Shown here piece after piece: positions 1-23,321 of a stretch of DNA of 64,000 bases; positions within the stretch are counted from its first letter, which is position 1, and each line of letters opens with the position of its first letter. This stretch comes from Cristatella mucedo (Eukaryota > Bryozoa > Phylactolaemata > Cristatellidae), in assembly GCA_009760855.2 (NCBI GenBank), contig WPIO01000014.1, positions 312,001 through 376,000 on the forward strand. Reading direction: 5' to 3'. Made by a program: the position numbers and the translations under genes. The notes under the pieces are model-generated. The model was not told the origin of the DNA, searched no databases, and worked only from the letters and a program-made list of their open reading frames with translations.

Positions 1-1309
1 CATTTCAGCAGTAACTTCGTCTGCAATCTTCTGCCGGCATGCCAAGGAACCTTTTCCATTACTCACCGAGTTACACATTACCTGTGGAATTAACTGAAGC
101 AATTGAACTTCTCTATCTGCCTTGTCGTTGGAAAAAAAACGCTTCCTTATTAAGTGCCAGTACAACACATAGAATAAGCTCAAAGCATTGCTAATTTACA
201 AGGGCTGGCAAAGCCCCAGATAGAAACTGTAAAGCAATGCATGTTAGCAAATACCGGGCTAATTTGATGGCCTTAACAAAGCATTGCTAATGTACAAGGG
301 CTGGCAAAGCGTCAAATGGAAACTGTAAAGCAATTGATGTCAACACATACCAAGCTAATTTGATGGCCTTAACTTGACAATTTGATACCCACTATTTGAC
401 CTACTATTCTATGACAAGACAGTTTAGAAGGCTAGAATGAAAGTTATATTGTGTGAACAAGCTTACATGTGCCAGATATGACTGAATGACATCCCATGTC
501 ACAAAGGCATTCACACTGGTCTGAGCTGGTTTGACAGTGTGTTGGAAACTCAACAGTAAAACTCATCCAAAAGCTACCATAACCAAGGTGGATATTCAGG
601 TTCAACTCGACTTGTATCTTGGCAATAATACCTATACTGAACTTGCGTCATTCTATTCAAGTTTAACAGTAAGCTGTGTCATTAAAGCCCATCTCCACGA
701 AGGTTGTGGTATATTTGAACAAAAAACATACAGGGCAGACAGACTCCAAGAAAGTTGGCAACCTTTCTTTCTCTTTTGGGTCTGAACAAGTGGTAACCAG
801 TTACCAGACACACTGAAAAACAAATCTGTCAACATATAAAATTAACAAACCCTCTAGTAAGCTTTTCATGCCACGATGAAGCTCACTGTCGAGGTTTTTC
901 AAATAGTATTTTCATGCTGCTTCACATTTGAAGATGAAAAATAAAGAATAACGAGTTTTTGTGCCCAAAGGAGTGACGTAGATATTGGTACACGTATTGA
1001 AAAGGCGATGTAGGAAGCGCTCATCAGTAAAACATGTACCAAGCAAGATAAACTTGCATGCCATGCCAAACTGCTGAATATATATTTTTTGTTCACTTAG
1101 TTTGACTTTCATCTGTGCACGACCACTCACCTTTTTGTGACCATGTTTGCCTAAAATCACACATAGGTAATCGAAGTCACAAAAATGCATACCTGTGGTG
1201 TGCAAGAGCAGAAGACGATTAATACTCTACCGTCACATGCTATACAAGTGTTTGACGATAAAAATGATGGAACTGATTTTACGACTGTCGATGACAAAAT
1301 GCAGGATAC
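1..1309. other. Left-edge non-coding stretch, presumed SPOP intron
   Basis: I see no SPOP C-terminal exon here on the minus strand. The stretch holds a 96-bp tandem duplication at 181-372. A 40-codon minus-strand open stretch at 1-102, preceded by an AG, could be an exon, but it matches no family I recognise and an open stretch of that length is likely by chance. Confidence 0.5.
181..372. repeat. Two-copy tandem repeat, 96-bp unit
   Basis: Copies 181-276 and 277-372 both start with caaagcattgctaat and end with aatttgatggccttaa. They differ by a limited number of substitutions around the middle. Non-coding. Confidence 0.9.
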
Positions 1310-6628
<5,319 letters not shown>

Positions 6629-9600
6629 AGCACTGATCTCCAGACGTTGGTTTTGCAAGCCCACAAACACCAAACGACAATATGTATTGAGTTCAGTAGT
6701 ATAGCTGATGTGTAAGTCAGCAATGCCTACAAAGTGCAAGCATTCAAGCTAGCTCATTTCTATGTCTGAAATAAAATCAGCATCAATCATCTTATGGCAC
6801 CCAGGAACAGCCAGAATGTGCTCATTTATGCAGGGTCGGCGACAACATCAGGCTCACAAGCACAGCAAAACAGCAACCAAAGCAGCCTGCAAAAAACAGT
6901 GCTTGACGGTGGTAGGAGCTAAAGTAGTTTCCGCACACAAACTGGGGCATAAGTGGCAAAACTAAAAAAACAAGTTAAAATGTTAGCTTACTAAACAAGC
7001 CTAATTTATATGGCAGCAGAAAAGCCGTAAAGGCTAACACCACAGATTGCAGTGGGCAATAAAGGGTCGCTAACTACAAAACTCTAACCTAAGATCTGGT
7101 TCGTAAAAAGCAAGCACATTAACCTCGGGCTAAGGCCCAGGCGCATGTGTATGCATACATGTAAATATAGCACACACAAACACGTACACAAAATAGGTTC
7201 ATATAGTTCGCATACCGATTGATCTATTCAGTGACGGTAATAACTGCAATAACTAATAACTGTAATAATAACTGTAAACTGTAATAACTTATTGAATATG
7301 GCACAACAGCAACTCATAACAATTGCAGATAACAATATTTGTGACCTCAGTCTGCCCATAATTTGCAACCAGTATTACAATTTCTACATCACTTTAACAC
7401 TCTACGAACAAAGAGCAAGTGCCTAAATTTTTATACCAGCATAAACTGGACATGCAGCAGCATTTTACTTAAAACTTAAAGACATTATGAAGGTTAACAG
7501 ATCTCTCACAGCAAACACTGCAAATTTAGAGCTCCTGCATAAGTCTCCAAATACTGTATACATATACTGCAGCTTGGTACTATGGGATCAGAGAACATAA
7601 AGAGAGATAGCATCCCTTTATAAACCTATCTCACAGCTTACAGCTCAAGCCAGGTCACACAACAAGAAATTGTACAAGAGAATGTGCAGAATATGGACGA
7701 CTGCCGATGGCTTAAAACATATCTGAAACAATAGCCATCGTAACAAATACTCTAGAGGATATCCAAGTCCTAAAAAGAAGATTGTCATGTGATACTTAAG
7801 AGCTGAATCAACTACCTCCCAAGCCACAGGTGAGAGTAGCACTAACACACACATTTTGACAGACACAGGAGTGCCTGTCTAACCAACGGCTGACGGCAAG
7901 TGCAAAGGCTAAAAATGCAATTGCCACCTATTCTAAGATGGATGGCATAGAGGAGCTTGCAGATAAGCTCTGCCACACAAAATGATGACAGCGAACAAGC
8001 AAGTAGCAAAACATCTGCTGTGCATATCTGGAGTGGCTGTTCCCCATAGTCAAAATGTTAGCAAAGCCATTAATGCAAGCCAGAAAAAAGAAAGTGAAGA
8101 CTCACAAACTCCAGGCAGTCGGATAGAGACAATTAGGGTACAGAGAGAATACTACCCTCATCGACAGTCGGTGTAAGAAGGTGAGGAAATAGTGGCTCGA
8201 ATGCCAGTCAAAACACTCTCAAGTAGGTCAAACACGGTCAAGCAAGCATAGCTACAGGAATGTCAAACGGCAAAAGAAAAAAAACAAGCATAGCAATAGG
8301 CGCGAAATCTGGCTGGCTGCACCTTGCTTGAGTTAAGCGACAGGCCAAGCATAAATTATCCCCATCAGCTCCGTCCGACTTGAGGGACTGGGTAGCAGTG
8401 CATTACGGAAGCATGTGCATCCACTGAATAATTCAAGACAGCAGGCTGTGCTTCACGGCAGTGGACAGCAAGCAAGTCTTCGACCACACAGTGTAGCTCG
8501 CAAATTTTCTCTTCGGAACAGATTCGATTGATTTCGATTTCGGCATCTGAGCATTATGCCCAGCCAACCATCGAGCGCCCCAGGAACTCACCAGTGGGAA
8601 ATCGTATGTTCGAGGCTGGCGACGACAATGGAGCATATTAGTCACGACGACTACAGAACACATTAGCCGCAGGCTGGATTACCCGATTTTAACATCGATT
8701 ACGGCCTCACTTTGTGGCTCACACATTTTCAACACAGATAACGTGCCTTGCCAGAGATTTCGTTCTTTAAAGATGCCATACAATTTCATAAATCACTATT
8801 ATCATTATTACCTAGGGTAGGCAGTTGGGTACTTTCCGAAAGTGAAAAACGACTTTTCCATTCGAATCCGGTAGGCTCGGGCAGGTGAACTGACGGCCGA
8901 TAGAGAGAGGGTCAGAGAAAGAATCGTAGAAAGGCGGTTCGCAACCATAACAGCGAATGCGAAGAATGCCGGATTCAGCTTAGATTACGCTTCCACAGAC
9001 GCGTCCCCGGACGCGCACGCAAGATCTGAGAGGGGTGGGGGGGGGGTAAACGGTTTAGTGCCGCCCAGGATACGATCAGGAGAAATTCAGGGCTGCTCGT
9101 CATGCACAACCCGGTGCAAAACTTACTCACAAGCGTACGGCAAGACATGCCGCCATGAACGACGCGCAGCGGCAGCAGACGAAAGCAGCGACATCCAAGG
9201 ACAGAGGACGGCCGAGCGCACGCTTACAAGGATAGGACTCGAGCGATCACATCAGCAGAAAACAGCAGGATAAGCACACTTAAAGTGCGGCACGCCAGAG
9301 GAATAAGTACAGCATGCCGCTAAGAATAGATAAATAAGCGACAGCCGCGAGCATTCTTCGCATTATATAATGAAATACCTGAGAAGGCGGCCGTTTGGAC
9401 CAGGCGGCGTCGGGGTTTCTGTGCTAAGGCACTGAAACAGGTGCATCAACACAGAAATTCCTGTTGAGTGCTAGTAGCGTTGACTGCTCGAACCGCAACA
9501 CGATGCGATTCTGACAAGCGGTTCGAATGGTGCCGCAGACGACAAGGCAAAATAAGTTCGGCAAGGCTGAACAGGTCTCACGAGCTCGCGGTTCCCACAG

Positions 9601-11800
9601 GGGCTGCTACGAAACTATGCTTGCCGTTACGCGTACGTATATGAATATTATTTTTGCATATAAAAATAAACTGCATTCAATATAAGTGATACTCGTAGTG
9701 ACTGACATAAGCGAATAGTATGCGTCTATCTGCAGGTAAACACCGGATGTTCACGCTGTCCGAGCACCTTGACATTCAACGTATATGCCGGCTGGTTGAC
9801 CCGCCCGATTCCCATAAGGTCGGTAATGGTGCTGTGCTTTTCGTCGTTACGCCAAGAAAAGGCTGGTGACTTTTTTGAATTGATGGCGTCAGCGACTTCT
9901 CGTTCACGCAGGACGTGCCGTATGTTTCACCGGCATATGACGTGACTGCGTTGATGCTTCTCTTTGCATACATCTCGGACGCTTTCCTAGCAGCTGATGC
10001 ATAGGATTGTGGCTCACGGACCTAAAAATTCATGTAGAGTTAAATTTATGGATGCGTTTTGCTGTATGTTATCATTGGTGCCATGATCGACTGTAGGCTG
10101 CTAATTATCAAGCGGCAGGTTTTCACGAGCTTGCCCGTATGGCTTCGCTGACGTTCACCAGCTAAGATCTGCTGGTGACGTGCCACGTCCCCCGTCGCAA
10201 GCTGTCTTGAAGATGATAGCTGTTAGGAGGGTGATCGCTTTGAGGTCAGATGAATCGCCAGTGGTGTTTGCGATAAATTAGCAGCGTCTGCTTGCTTAGC
10301 CTGATAGTCAAGGTTAGAAAATATTTCGATCCCCTAGCTTGTAGCTCGCGAGGCTCCATTCCTGTTCACCGCAGTCTTTTGGCCTCATTGGCAGCAATAT
10401 GGGAATGAAACCCCAACGTTTCATTAATGATTAACAACCCCAGCTTGCTGTAACCTGGAGGCTCGTGGTCCTCGTGGTGTGCAAGTGTGGTGAGCCGTGA
10501 TGGCACACTAGGTAAGGCGGTTGCTTTCACCACCTCAGCCCGAGGTCGTGGGTTCGATTCCTGTGGTGGGTGATTCTTTATCGCCACGGCAAGCGGTGGT
10601 GATAGCCGTAAAGGCTCTTCTGTCGCTATACAAAAAAGAGGCTGTTTAATCAGCTAGGATTTATTTATTTATTATTTATTTGCTGCATGCTCGAACGCCG
10701 ATGACTGCAGATACTTATAATAAATTGGCGCATACCTTACTAATGACTTGCTATAGTTGCCCTGCATGCATGCATGATCAGGCAGAGTGGATACGATGAC
10801 ATTCATTTTGGCAGAGTGAGAAGCAGGTGGCTAATTATTACAGCATTCGTGTGCTGTTACCGTCCTCCAGCCAGAATGGAAAAGACTTTATGCCCAGCCG
10901 TATTGCCTCATAACGGTTGAGCATGACTTCTGGCTTTCATGCTGAAGTTTCCTGATCGTAACCACCCACAAGCTATACAATATTGCTGCAGAAGTGCTGG
11001 CGAATTTTGTAGTGTTTCTGTAGTTTCTAAAACATGAAGTGTGGTTCTCCTAAAGCTGAGGCTTATACTTCACATGTGTACAAAGATGTCTCTTCGACCC
11101 AGAGCCACAGTCACTCCTATAAGCTTTGGATTTGCATGTCCCGACAAGCCTACCGGGTTTCCAAAATGCATTACGACTTAAGAATGCCAGATTGATTATA
11201 CTATTAGCCATTCACTCAAACGAAAAAAGTATTTGATCTGTCAAGATTTGCTAAATTTTCCATATTCCTTGACTGGACTGGAGCCTAGGTCTTGTCTCTA
11301 AATATTTGGTGCCCAAATATGAATTTGAAACAGTAAATAAGCAAGATATGGACTATATGCCCAAAACCATCACATGACCTTTTATTAAACGTCTTTAATA
11401 AAAAGTGGCAGTTTTGGCCACAATAGCACATTGAGGAACAACCCCTTCATCAGCATATGCCCGAACCGTAAGGATGCTCACGAGCCAAAATTTTGTGCAG
11501 CAAACCCACTGAGCAATATCAATTTCACCTGGAAAGGCCACTCGTCAGACTGCACCGAGCTGTTAAGTTTCATTTCACTGGTAAATGGGACTGTGTAAGG
11601 CTGGTCAAGGTCACTCACGGTCAAGTCACGGAAGGTGATGAAAACTGGGAGCCCGCCTGAAAATAAATGCAGTCACGTGGTCGTGCTGGCTTCCTTCTCG
11701 CCCCTTCACTACACCTAGGTCGGAAAACCCACCCTGAAGTTGCAAGCTTTAGAGGTCCGTTTTGCGTCAGCGAAAGTTCACACTCCCAAGTCTGCAAGCA
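6629..11800. other. Region upstream of SPOP, no gene recognised
   Basis: No open frame here resembles a known family. 8800-9600 is comparatively CpG-rich with a run of nine G at about 9038-9046, and is the best place for the SPOP promoter and any non-coding first exon. A possible minus-strand donor, ctcag followed by gtatttcat near 9378, would suit a 5' UTR exon, but this is inference. 10480-10690 is a SINE-2. I see nothing further in 6.7-8.8 kb or 10.7-11.8 kb. Confidence 0.4.
10480..10690 (+). mobile_element. SINE-2 copy (tRNA-derived)
   Basis: The best-preserved SINE-2. It has the perfect B box ggttcgattcc at about 10552, an upstream A-box-like segment, the body gtggtgatagccgtaaaggc, and ends in a (TTTA)n-like tail. 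Confidence 0.87.
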
Positions 11801-13045
11801 TAATAATAATAATAATACACTTGATAAAGCGCCCTCAGAGAACTTAATCTCTTTCTAGGCGCTTTACATTTGCTGCAAAGGGAAATGCAATTGAATGGTG
11901 AGTAAAATCATGCTTGAAAAGCAAACACAATGAATATTATGGTTAAGGGGTGACATGCACAGGGTCAGCATGCAAATGTGGTTAATAGCAGCATGCACAG
12001 TGTCAGCACGCATAAGCACATCAAGGACGAATCACAGGGACCCACTATATGCTGTCCTAAATAGGTGTGTCATTAAGTTCCTTTTAAATGTGGTCAGGTC
12101 GGGGGATGTTCTGACGCAGGTCGGGAGGGAGGGAGTTTCAGGCTTTGGGAGTATACGAACTAAATGCACGGTCTCCAAAGGATTTAAGGTTTGTACGAGG
12201 TATTTGTAGACTGTTGGATTCCGAAAAGCGGGTGGTACGATGCTTGGCCTGATGGGGGAGTATGTCGGAGAGATAGGCTGGAGCCATAGAATGAAGGGAC
12301 CTAAAAGTGAGCGACAGAACCTTGAAGTCAATCCGTTGCTTGACTGGTAGCCAGTGCAGGTCGGCGAGAAGTGGAGTAATGTGGCAACTGCGACGCTCAC
12401 GACAGACAAGCCTAGCTGCAGAGTTTGGCACCAGCTGCAATCGCCTGATGGCACATGCTGGTAGGCCAGTAAGCAGTGAGTTGCAGAAGTCGAGACGAGA
12501 TGTCACGAATGCATGGACCAACTTGGACGTGGTATCCTTATCTAAACAAGCCTGAATTTTAGCAATGTTATGGAGCTGAAAGTAGGCTGCTTTGACTGTG
12601 GAGCTGATATGGTCGTCTAACGAGAGGTCGCTTTGGAATATGACACCTAGATTTCGAGCTGATGCAACAGGTGATATGCTGGCAGAGCCAATTTTGAGAG
12701 TCAGCCTTTCCAATCTCTAAATCACACTGGGTTTTCCCATAACTAGTAAGTTAGTTTTATCATCGTTTAGTTTTAGAAAATTTGCTGCCATCCATGTGCG
12801 TATGTCATCAATGCATGCAGCAAGTGAGTTGAGAGAGTTTGAGGTGCTCGAAGGCTGGGAGGGATCAAAGCAGAGGTACAACTGAGTGTCATCCACATAG
12901 AAGTGAAAGCCTAGATTGTACTTGGAAATCACTTCAGCAAGAGGCAGAGTATAAACCGTGAAAAGAACCGGACCTAGCACGGAGCCCTGAGGTACTCCAT
13001 ATTTCAGAGGTACATTCGCGTCAATACTCTGGAGTCTCCCACTGA
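11801..13045 (-). mobile_element. LINE A copy, 5'-truncated, reverse transcriptase C-terminal half
   Basis: Non-LTR retrotransposon of the L2/CR1 group. On the minus strand the frame reads through VPQGS and GFHFYVDDTQLYL (the YADD catalytic box, here YVDD), then [30 protein letters not shown] and AFSSYTPKAWNSLP. The 3' UTR follows, with a GC-stem hairpin and a tail that shows on the plus strand as (taa)n. There are frame breaks near 12715 and 12140. No endonuclease domain remains, so the copy is 5'-truncated and inactive. Confidence 0.92.
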
Positions 13046-14826
13046 GAAAGCATCATCTGGCGAGCAAGTTAGCTGTGACATTGTCAGAAGGCAAAATCAC
13101 TTCTTTTAGTTTCAGTTATGAGCATGGTAAGTTGTTTGCTGTGGGCCATAGTTCAGCAGATCCACTGGACTGCTGAAGCTTTGAAGATTGGGGCCGTGTT
13201 AAATGGGGGCATAAAGCAAAGACGGAGATACATTACAAATTCGTGCTGTGATTTAACTACCGGAGAAGGCTTTACGTGCATTGGCGACCCGCAGAAGCCT
13301 GCTCACTCGAATACCTGTAGCCAACGATTACATTTTTTTGGAAGGGGAGGGTTGTCATGGCATGGCTTTGGGGTCCTACAACACATAGCAAAGCATCATA
13401 CTTAGCTGAGCTACGGCACCAGTTTCAGCCTCTTCGTGCCCTCAAGTCTCCATAGGCAAAAAATTAGCTGTTTCATTCTTCCTGCTTAAAGACCTTCGGC
13501 GACAGAAGCTTTTTCTCTACAGGTCCTGGACTGTAGAACTCACTTCAACGATTCTTATGCAACGACAACTACTCTCCTTCTGCCGACTATCGACTATGGC
13601 TCATCCTTTCCAGCTGTCCTTAGCTGCTACTTCCATGCCACTCACTACCTCAACTGCCCTCCTGACTACTATGCTTCTCACTTTCTGTTTGTTGCTTTAG
13701 ATGTAGCCGGTTGGCAACCGAATGCGTACCGAAAGTCGTTTAGGTTTTTGAGGCTTGTGCAGCAGCTATGCAGCAGTTAACTTCAGGAGTGTGCTGTAGA
13801 AAACTCTCCTTAGTAACACCCACCTAACATTTGTGGCTTTGTGGTGGTACAGAGGGAGATACATTATATTAGATCACGATCTTAGATTTCTTTTTAGACC
13901 TTGGGAACGCTGGATTCCAAAATGCTATGATTCTTCGTGGACTGGGTTATATTGTTGACATGGCAACGATCCGAAATGTGCCACCGTCAAAATGAGCTAT
14001 TTCTCAACCATTAATCTTAAGTTTGGTTACCCTTCCGGGAGGTTAACCGAACTAGCTGAATCATTCGCCGGACTGTAAGCTAATCAAGCGTAGTGGAATG
14101 AAGTCGAGCGATGGTTTCAGCAAGTAGCGGTCTTTACCACATCCGCCGATGTGCTTTTTGTCCACATGCAATGACCCTGGTAGTAGCTTAACGACAGTAG
14201 TTTGCAAGCATTTGATCAGCTCTGTGTTTGGGTGAGTTGACAAGTCGTTGCAAGCTAGGGAGGTGCAACGTCGTATTATATTATAACAAATTAGCACGGT
14301 ATGTGGTGATTGCAGAAACGATTTGCTATTCCATATTTCAAACGGTGTGCTTACTTATTGTAACAGTAACATTCTATATTTATTTGAAATGCAGCTGCAT
14401 AGGCCACCATCAGGGCAGCTGCCCCAGCCGTCCAAATATTCTTCGTTTTAAAGCAGCCACACATATTTGTGATCGCTTGATGACAGTGTCAATAGATAAA
14501 GCATGGAGTTTTATTGGTAATGCACCGGACCAACCGTGGTGCACAGGTCCTCACAATACCAAGTTGATCACAAATTTTGATAGCTTTGCCTTTTAGGCCT
14601 GTTTGAGCCGAAAATAAGGCAAGGCTTGTGATATTTCTATGCCACATTAAGGGTAGAAATGGGAGACGTATTGTGCTTGCGGCCAGTTGATACACTCTTG
14701 CTGTGTTGAGAGCTTTCTTTGCTAAGATCTGAGCACTATACATTGCCAAAAGAGAGAAAGAGGGAGGAGGGGGAGAGAGGGAGTAAGAGAGGGAGAGGAA
14801 AGAGAGAGAAGGAGGGAGTCGCATGA
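13046..14826. other. Intergenic, mostly unassigned
   Basis: Apart from the LINE B fragment at 13398-13880 I recognise nothing. A minus-strand open frame of 78 codons at 14061-14297 looks protein-like in composition, but I cannot place it. 14755-14820 is purine-rich (gagaga). Confidence 0.4.
13398..13880 (+). mobile_element. LINE B 3'-end fragment
   Basis: Broken frame with HQFQPLRAL, then FGDRSFFSTGPGL and NDNYSPSADY, ending in the family terminus gagatacattatatta. Several stops. Old copy. Confidence 0.8.
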
Positions 14827-15115
14827 TAATAAGAATAATAGTACATTTATATAGCACTCTCAGAGAACTGAATTTTTCTAGGCACTCTATAGATGCTTTA
14901 AGAAAGCACGACTGAATTACTATTAGTAACATTCGCAATGCCATTCATCATAACGTTGTTAGATGCGATATGCACAGGGTCAACGAAGCACAAAGACCCA
15001 CTAAATGCTGTCATAAACAGATGTGTTTTAAGATTCTTATTAAATGTCGTCATGTCAGAGGGTGTCTTGACATCACTCCCGAGTGAGTTCTAAGCTTTGA
15101 GTTGACCCTCTTGAG
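14827..15115 (-). mobile_element. Diverged LINE A 3'-end fragment
   Basis: Plus-strand view starts (aat)n-like, then atagcactctcagagaactg, then a diverged copy of the family 3' UTR (gcacagggtca ... gacccactaaatgctgtc). Confidence 0.75.
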
Positions 15116-15117
15116 AC

Positions 15118-15217
15118 ATAGACCTTTTGTTAGACGACCACATCAGCTCCAGAGTCAAGTCTATCTATGTTCAGCTACGTAACATTGCTAAAATGTGGGC
15201 TTGTTTAGACAGTGATA
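15118..15217 (+). mobile_element. Short LINE A coding fragment in opposite orientation
   Basis: Encodes a piece equivalent to LDDHISS ... QLRNIAKMWACLDSD on the plus strand, between two minus-strand LINE A pieces. Confidence 0.7.
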
Positions 15218-16395
15218 GTAATAATAATAATAATAATATTGCACTTGATAAAGCGCCCTCAGAGAACTTAATCTCTTTCTAGGCGCTTTACATTTGCTGC
15301 AAAGTGATACGCAATAGAATAGTAAGTAAAATCATGCTTGAAAAACAAACAAAATGAATAACATGGTTAGGGGTTACATGCACTGGGTCAGCATGCAAAT
15401 GTGGTTAGTGGCAGCATGAACAGTGTCAGCACGCATAAGCACATCGAGGACGAATCACAAGGACCCACTAAATGCTGTCCTAAATAGGTATGTTTTTAAG
15501 TTTCTTTTAAATGTGGTCAGGTCAGGGGATGTTCTGATGCAGGTCGGGAGGGAGTTCCAGGCTGTGGGAGCATACGAGCTAAATGCACGGTCTCCAAAGG
15601 ATTTAAGGTTTGTACGAGGTATTTCTAGACTGTTGGATTCCGAACAGCGAGTGGTACGATGCTTTGCCTGATGGGGTAGTATATCTGAAAGATAGGCTGG
15701 AGCCATAGAATGAAGAGACCTAAAAGTGAGCGACAAAACCTTGAAGTCAATCCGTTGCTTGACTGGTAACCAGTGCAGGTCGGCGAGAAGTGGAGTAATG
15801 TGGCAACTGCGACGCTCACGACAGACAAGCCTAGCTGCAGAGTTTTTGCACCAGCTGCAATCGCCTGATCGCACATGCTGGTAGGCCAGTAAGCAGTGAG
15901 TTGCAGAAGTCGAGACGAGATGTCACGAATGCATGGACCAACTTGGACGTGGTATCCTTATCTAAACAAGCCCTAATTTTAGCAATGTTATGAAGCTGAA
16001 AATAGGCTGATTTGACTGTGGAGCTGATGTGGTCGTCTAACGAGAGGTCGCTTTGGAATATGACACCTAGATTTCGAGCTGATGCAACTGGAGATATGCT
16101 GGCAGAGCCAATTTTGAAAGTCAGCCTTTCCAATTTCTGAATAACACTAGGTTTGCCCATAACTAGTAAGTTAGTTTTATCATCGTTTAGTTTTAGAAAA
16201 TTTGCTGCCATCCATGATCGGATGTCATCAATGCATGCAGCAAGTGAGTTGAGAGAATTTGAGGTGCTCGAAGGCTGGGAGGGATCAAAGCAAAGGTACA
16301 ACTGAGTGTCATCTGCATAGAAGTGAAAGCCTAGATTGTGCTTGGTAATCACATCAGCGAGAGGGAGAGTATAAACGGTGAAAAGGACCGTAGTA
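15218..16395 (-). mobile_element. LINE A copy, 5'-truncated
   Basis: Same family and extent as the copy at 11801. Reverse transcriptase from GFHFYADDTQLYLCFDPSQP (intact YADD) to AFSSYAPTAWNSLPTCIRTS, with one frame break near 15840. 3' UTR and (aat)n tail at the left end. A 173-codon piece (16352-15831) and a 139-codon piece (15874-15455) remain open, so this is a fairly recent but dead copy. Confidence 0.92.
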
Positions 16396-17795
16396 CGAAA
16401 GTAACAGTAGGGAGTAACCTTACCCGCTATGGGATTTTTAATATTTCAGGGCAGCCGATAGTTTTCTCATCACTGACCCCAATTGATGGCCATTGAGCAG
16501 CAATTGGCAGCCTGTGATGAGTAATGGATTCCGTGCAAGTTATCAGTGTGTGCACTTCATTACGGAAGTTTGTTCCACTGCCGAAAATGAGCATATTGTT
16601 CCAGTACAGCCAGAGGAAAACCATGCCTGCTGCACATTATGCAGAACAGCTGTCACTCTAAGTGCATTGATTGTAAAACGGCATCTAGATGCAAGCATGT
16701 TGGCAATGTTTAGCCATTTGCTTTCTATGAGCTCCATGGTTTGAATGCACTTGCCATGCAAGTGAGGGTAGGGTTATCCGTGCTTAGCTGTTGAGAGACA
16801 GTGTATTTCGGTGTATTTCGGCTTGCTTTGGTGCCAACTTCCCCAAAGAGGCATCGATCGGTGGCGCCAGGAAAGGTCGACCAAAGGCCTTGCATGAAAT
16901 GAGCCTATGCAAGTGTGAAGCAGCACGGGCTCCTAAAGACAGCCACAGACTAGATAGCAGCAATCAAAGTAGCTGACAATCCACTTAGCCTAGCTAATAT
17001 GTGCAGCTACAGCCGCCAAAGAAACTGTCGGAATGGACGGAGACTTCCGCTGGAAGGTGCTCGCCGTTCAGCGACAGGATGCACAGTGCTGTTTACAAAG
17101 TAGTGAGAGAGGCTTGGCTGCCACAGGCCCAGATGGGTCCAAGGCAAGCATATCCATCGCAAGGCCATATCCGCCTGGCATTGAATTTTATGAATGGAAA
17201 GTCCAGATTGATGCTTTTCGCCGACAAGTTTCGTGTAGCATGTGAAGTTTGTCTTGATACTCAAGGGATGTGGATTTTTCGGACCGTCACTATATCTGTC
17301 ATGTATATCATGTCTATCATGTCATGTATATCTTCATGCCAGTTAACTGGAGCTGTATGATACGACTGAATCATTTAGTTGGTATCAGGACAAATGAACT
17401 TGCTTGTACAATTTCTTCGGCCTTGTCAAGTCGAGAAATTGAGCAGCTTGCTATATTGCCCACGCGAATTGCATAGAAAGAGATTTAGTTCTCTTAAAAT
17501 ACAACAGTCCTCTTTGCATGCAGTACAAACGCTAATTAAATTATTGTTCTATTCTTTTTTTATGAGCGTCTGCTTATCTGAGCGTAAGTAGTTTGGCAGT
17601 GGTCGGCATGATAGCGGTCGTCTTGGTAGTCATTGTCGACACTCTTTGCATCCTTAAGCTGGAGACTTCATGCATGCATCCAGTGTTGTTGTCGAAAATT
17701 CGATGACAGTTCGAAGTGCTATCGAAAGTCAACATTGCCCGAGTAGTGTGCATCACTATTTTTGTGCATTTAGAAGTGTGTCGCCGCCGCCACAG
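16396..17795. other. Upstream region of TMEM208
   Basis: Several short open frames (for example 17001-17360) with no recognisable family. The promoter of TMEM208 should be within the last few hundred bases, but I see no definite TATA or initiator. A small tandem array of gtcatgtatatcat-like units lies at 17296-17333. Confidence 0.4.
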
Positions 17796-22466
<4,671 letters not shown>

Positions 22467-23019
22467 CCCCACGTTGGACGTGCCGAGCGCACAGCTTGGC
22501 GAGTCCTTCTCACCTATGTACCTGAAGGAGCTGGAGGGCTGTTAATAGCTGTTTTTTTATTTTATCTAATTAACTGTGGTGCCTTGTCCACCAAATCTTT
22601 GATGCAGGCTATCTGGTTGGTTATCGCCTTGTGTGCGCCTCAGTGGAGCTGTTGTCGTTGTCCCTTCACTTCTTCTGTCAGGGCTAGAAATGACCAGCAA
22701 CAAGTGACTACAACTTACAATTGAATTTAAAAAATACACTATGATCGAGCGTCGGCAGTCCTCTGGTCTTCGGTTGCTGTTTACAAAATATGCTGTGACT
22801 CGCTGTATTGTTCTTACTAGTTAATTGCTGCTTGCCGTAGCTTAGCTTCAGTGTCATTAAAGCACTATAGCTATCTCCAAGCAGCCATTTCCGACCAAGG
22901 GTGGCATACTTAACATTTTTGAAAAATTGCCCACACATGGGCACCATCACCAAAAGCCATTTTTGGCTTGTAGGGATTGTAGTGGTGATACTCACCAACG
23001 ATGCCGTGATCACTACTGT

Positions 23020-23095
23020 AATAATACACTTGATAAAGCGAACTCAGAGAACTCAATCTCTTTCTAGGCATTTTACATTCGCTGCAAAGAAGTCA
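23020..23095 (-). mobile_element. LINE A terminal 3' fragment
   Basis: Plus-strand taataatacacttgataaag followed by tcagagaactcaatctcttt and tctaggcattttacattcgc. Only the tail and hairpin region is left. Confidence 0.8.
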
Positions 23096-23280
23096 TACAT
23101 GCCTTACTGCAGGATTATACTTTATTACTATGAGTGCATCACTTGCAGTGCAGAGGAAGCTTGCTCTTCTCATGGCACATGCTGTGGAGTACTTTGACAA
23201 TCTTTATGGCGAAAATCCGAGCTCTAAGAACTCGAAATTTATTCCATGCGCTTTTATGTGTCTTAATAATATGAGGTTTA

Positions 23281-23289
23281 TTATATATA

Positions 23290-23321
<32 letters not shown>
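23281..23321. repeat. (TA)n microsatellite
   Basis: About 20 TA units with one interruption. Confidence 0.95.

Noticed and set aside
1-102. Minus-strand open stretch as an exon of another gene
   Set aside because: It has an AG at the start side but no recognisable family, and 40 open codons occur by chance fairly often.
912-1205. 97-codon minus-strand frame as SPOP C-terminal exon
   Set aside because: The sequence has no similarity to the family's YALERLK ... or LVAEAYRSL segments and lacks suitable splice borders.
10540-10575. tRNA genes at the B-box sequences of SINE-1 and SINE-2
   Set aside because: The B boxes are intact, but the rest of the cloverleaf is lost and the same body and tail recur at many sites, so these are SINEs.
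14061-14297. 78-codon minus-strand frame as a gene
   Set aside because: Looks somewhat protein-like, but I could not tie it to a family or to neighbouring exons.
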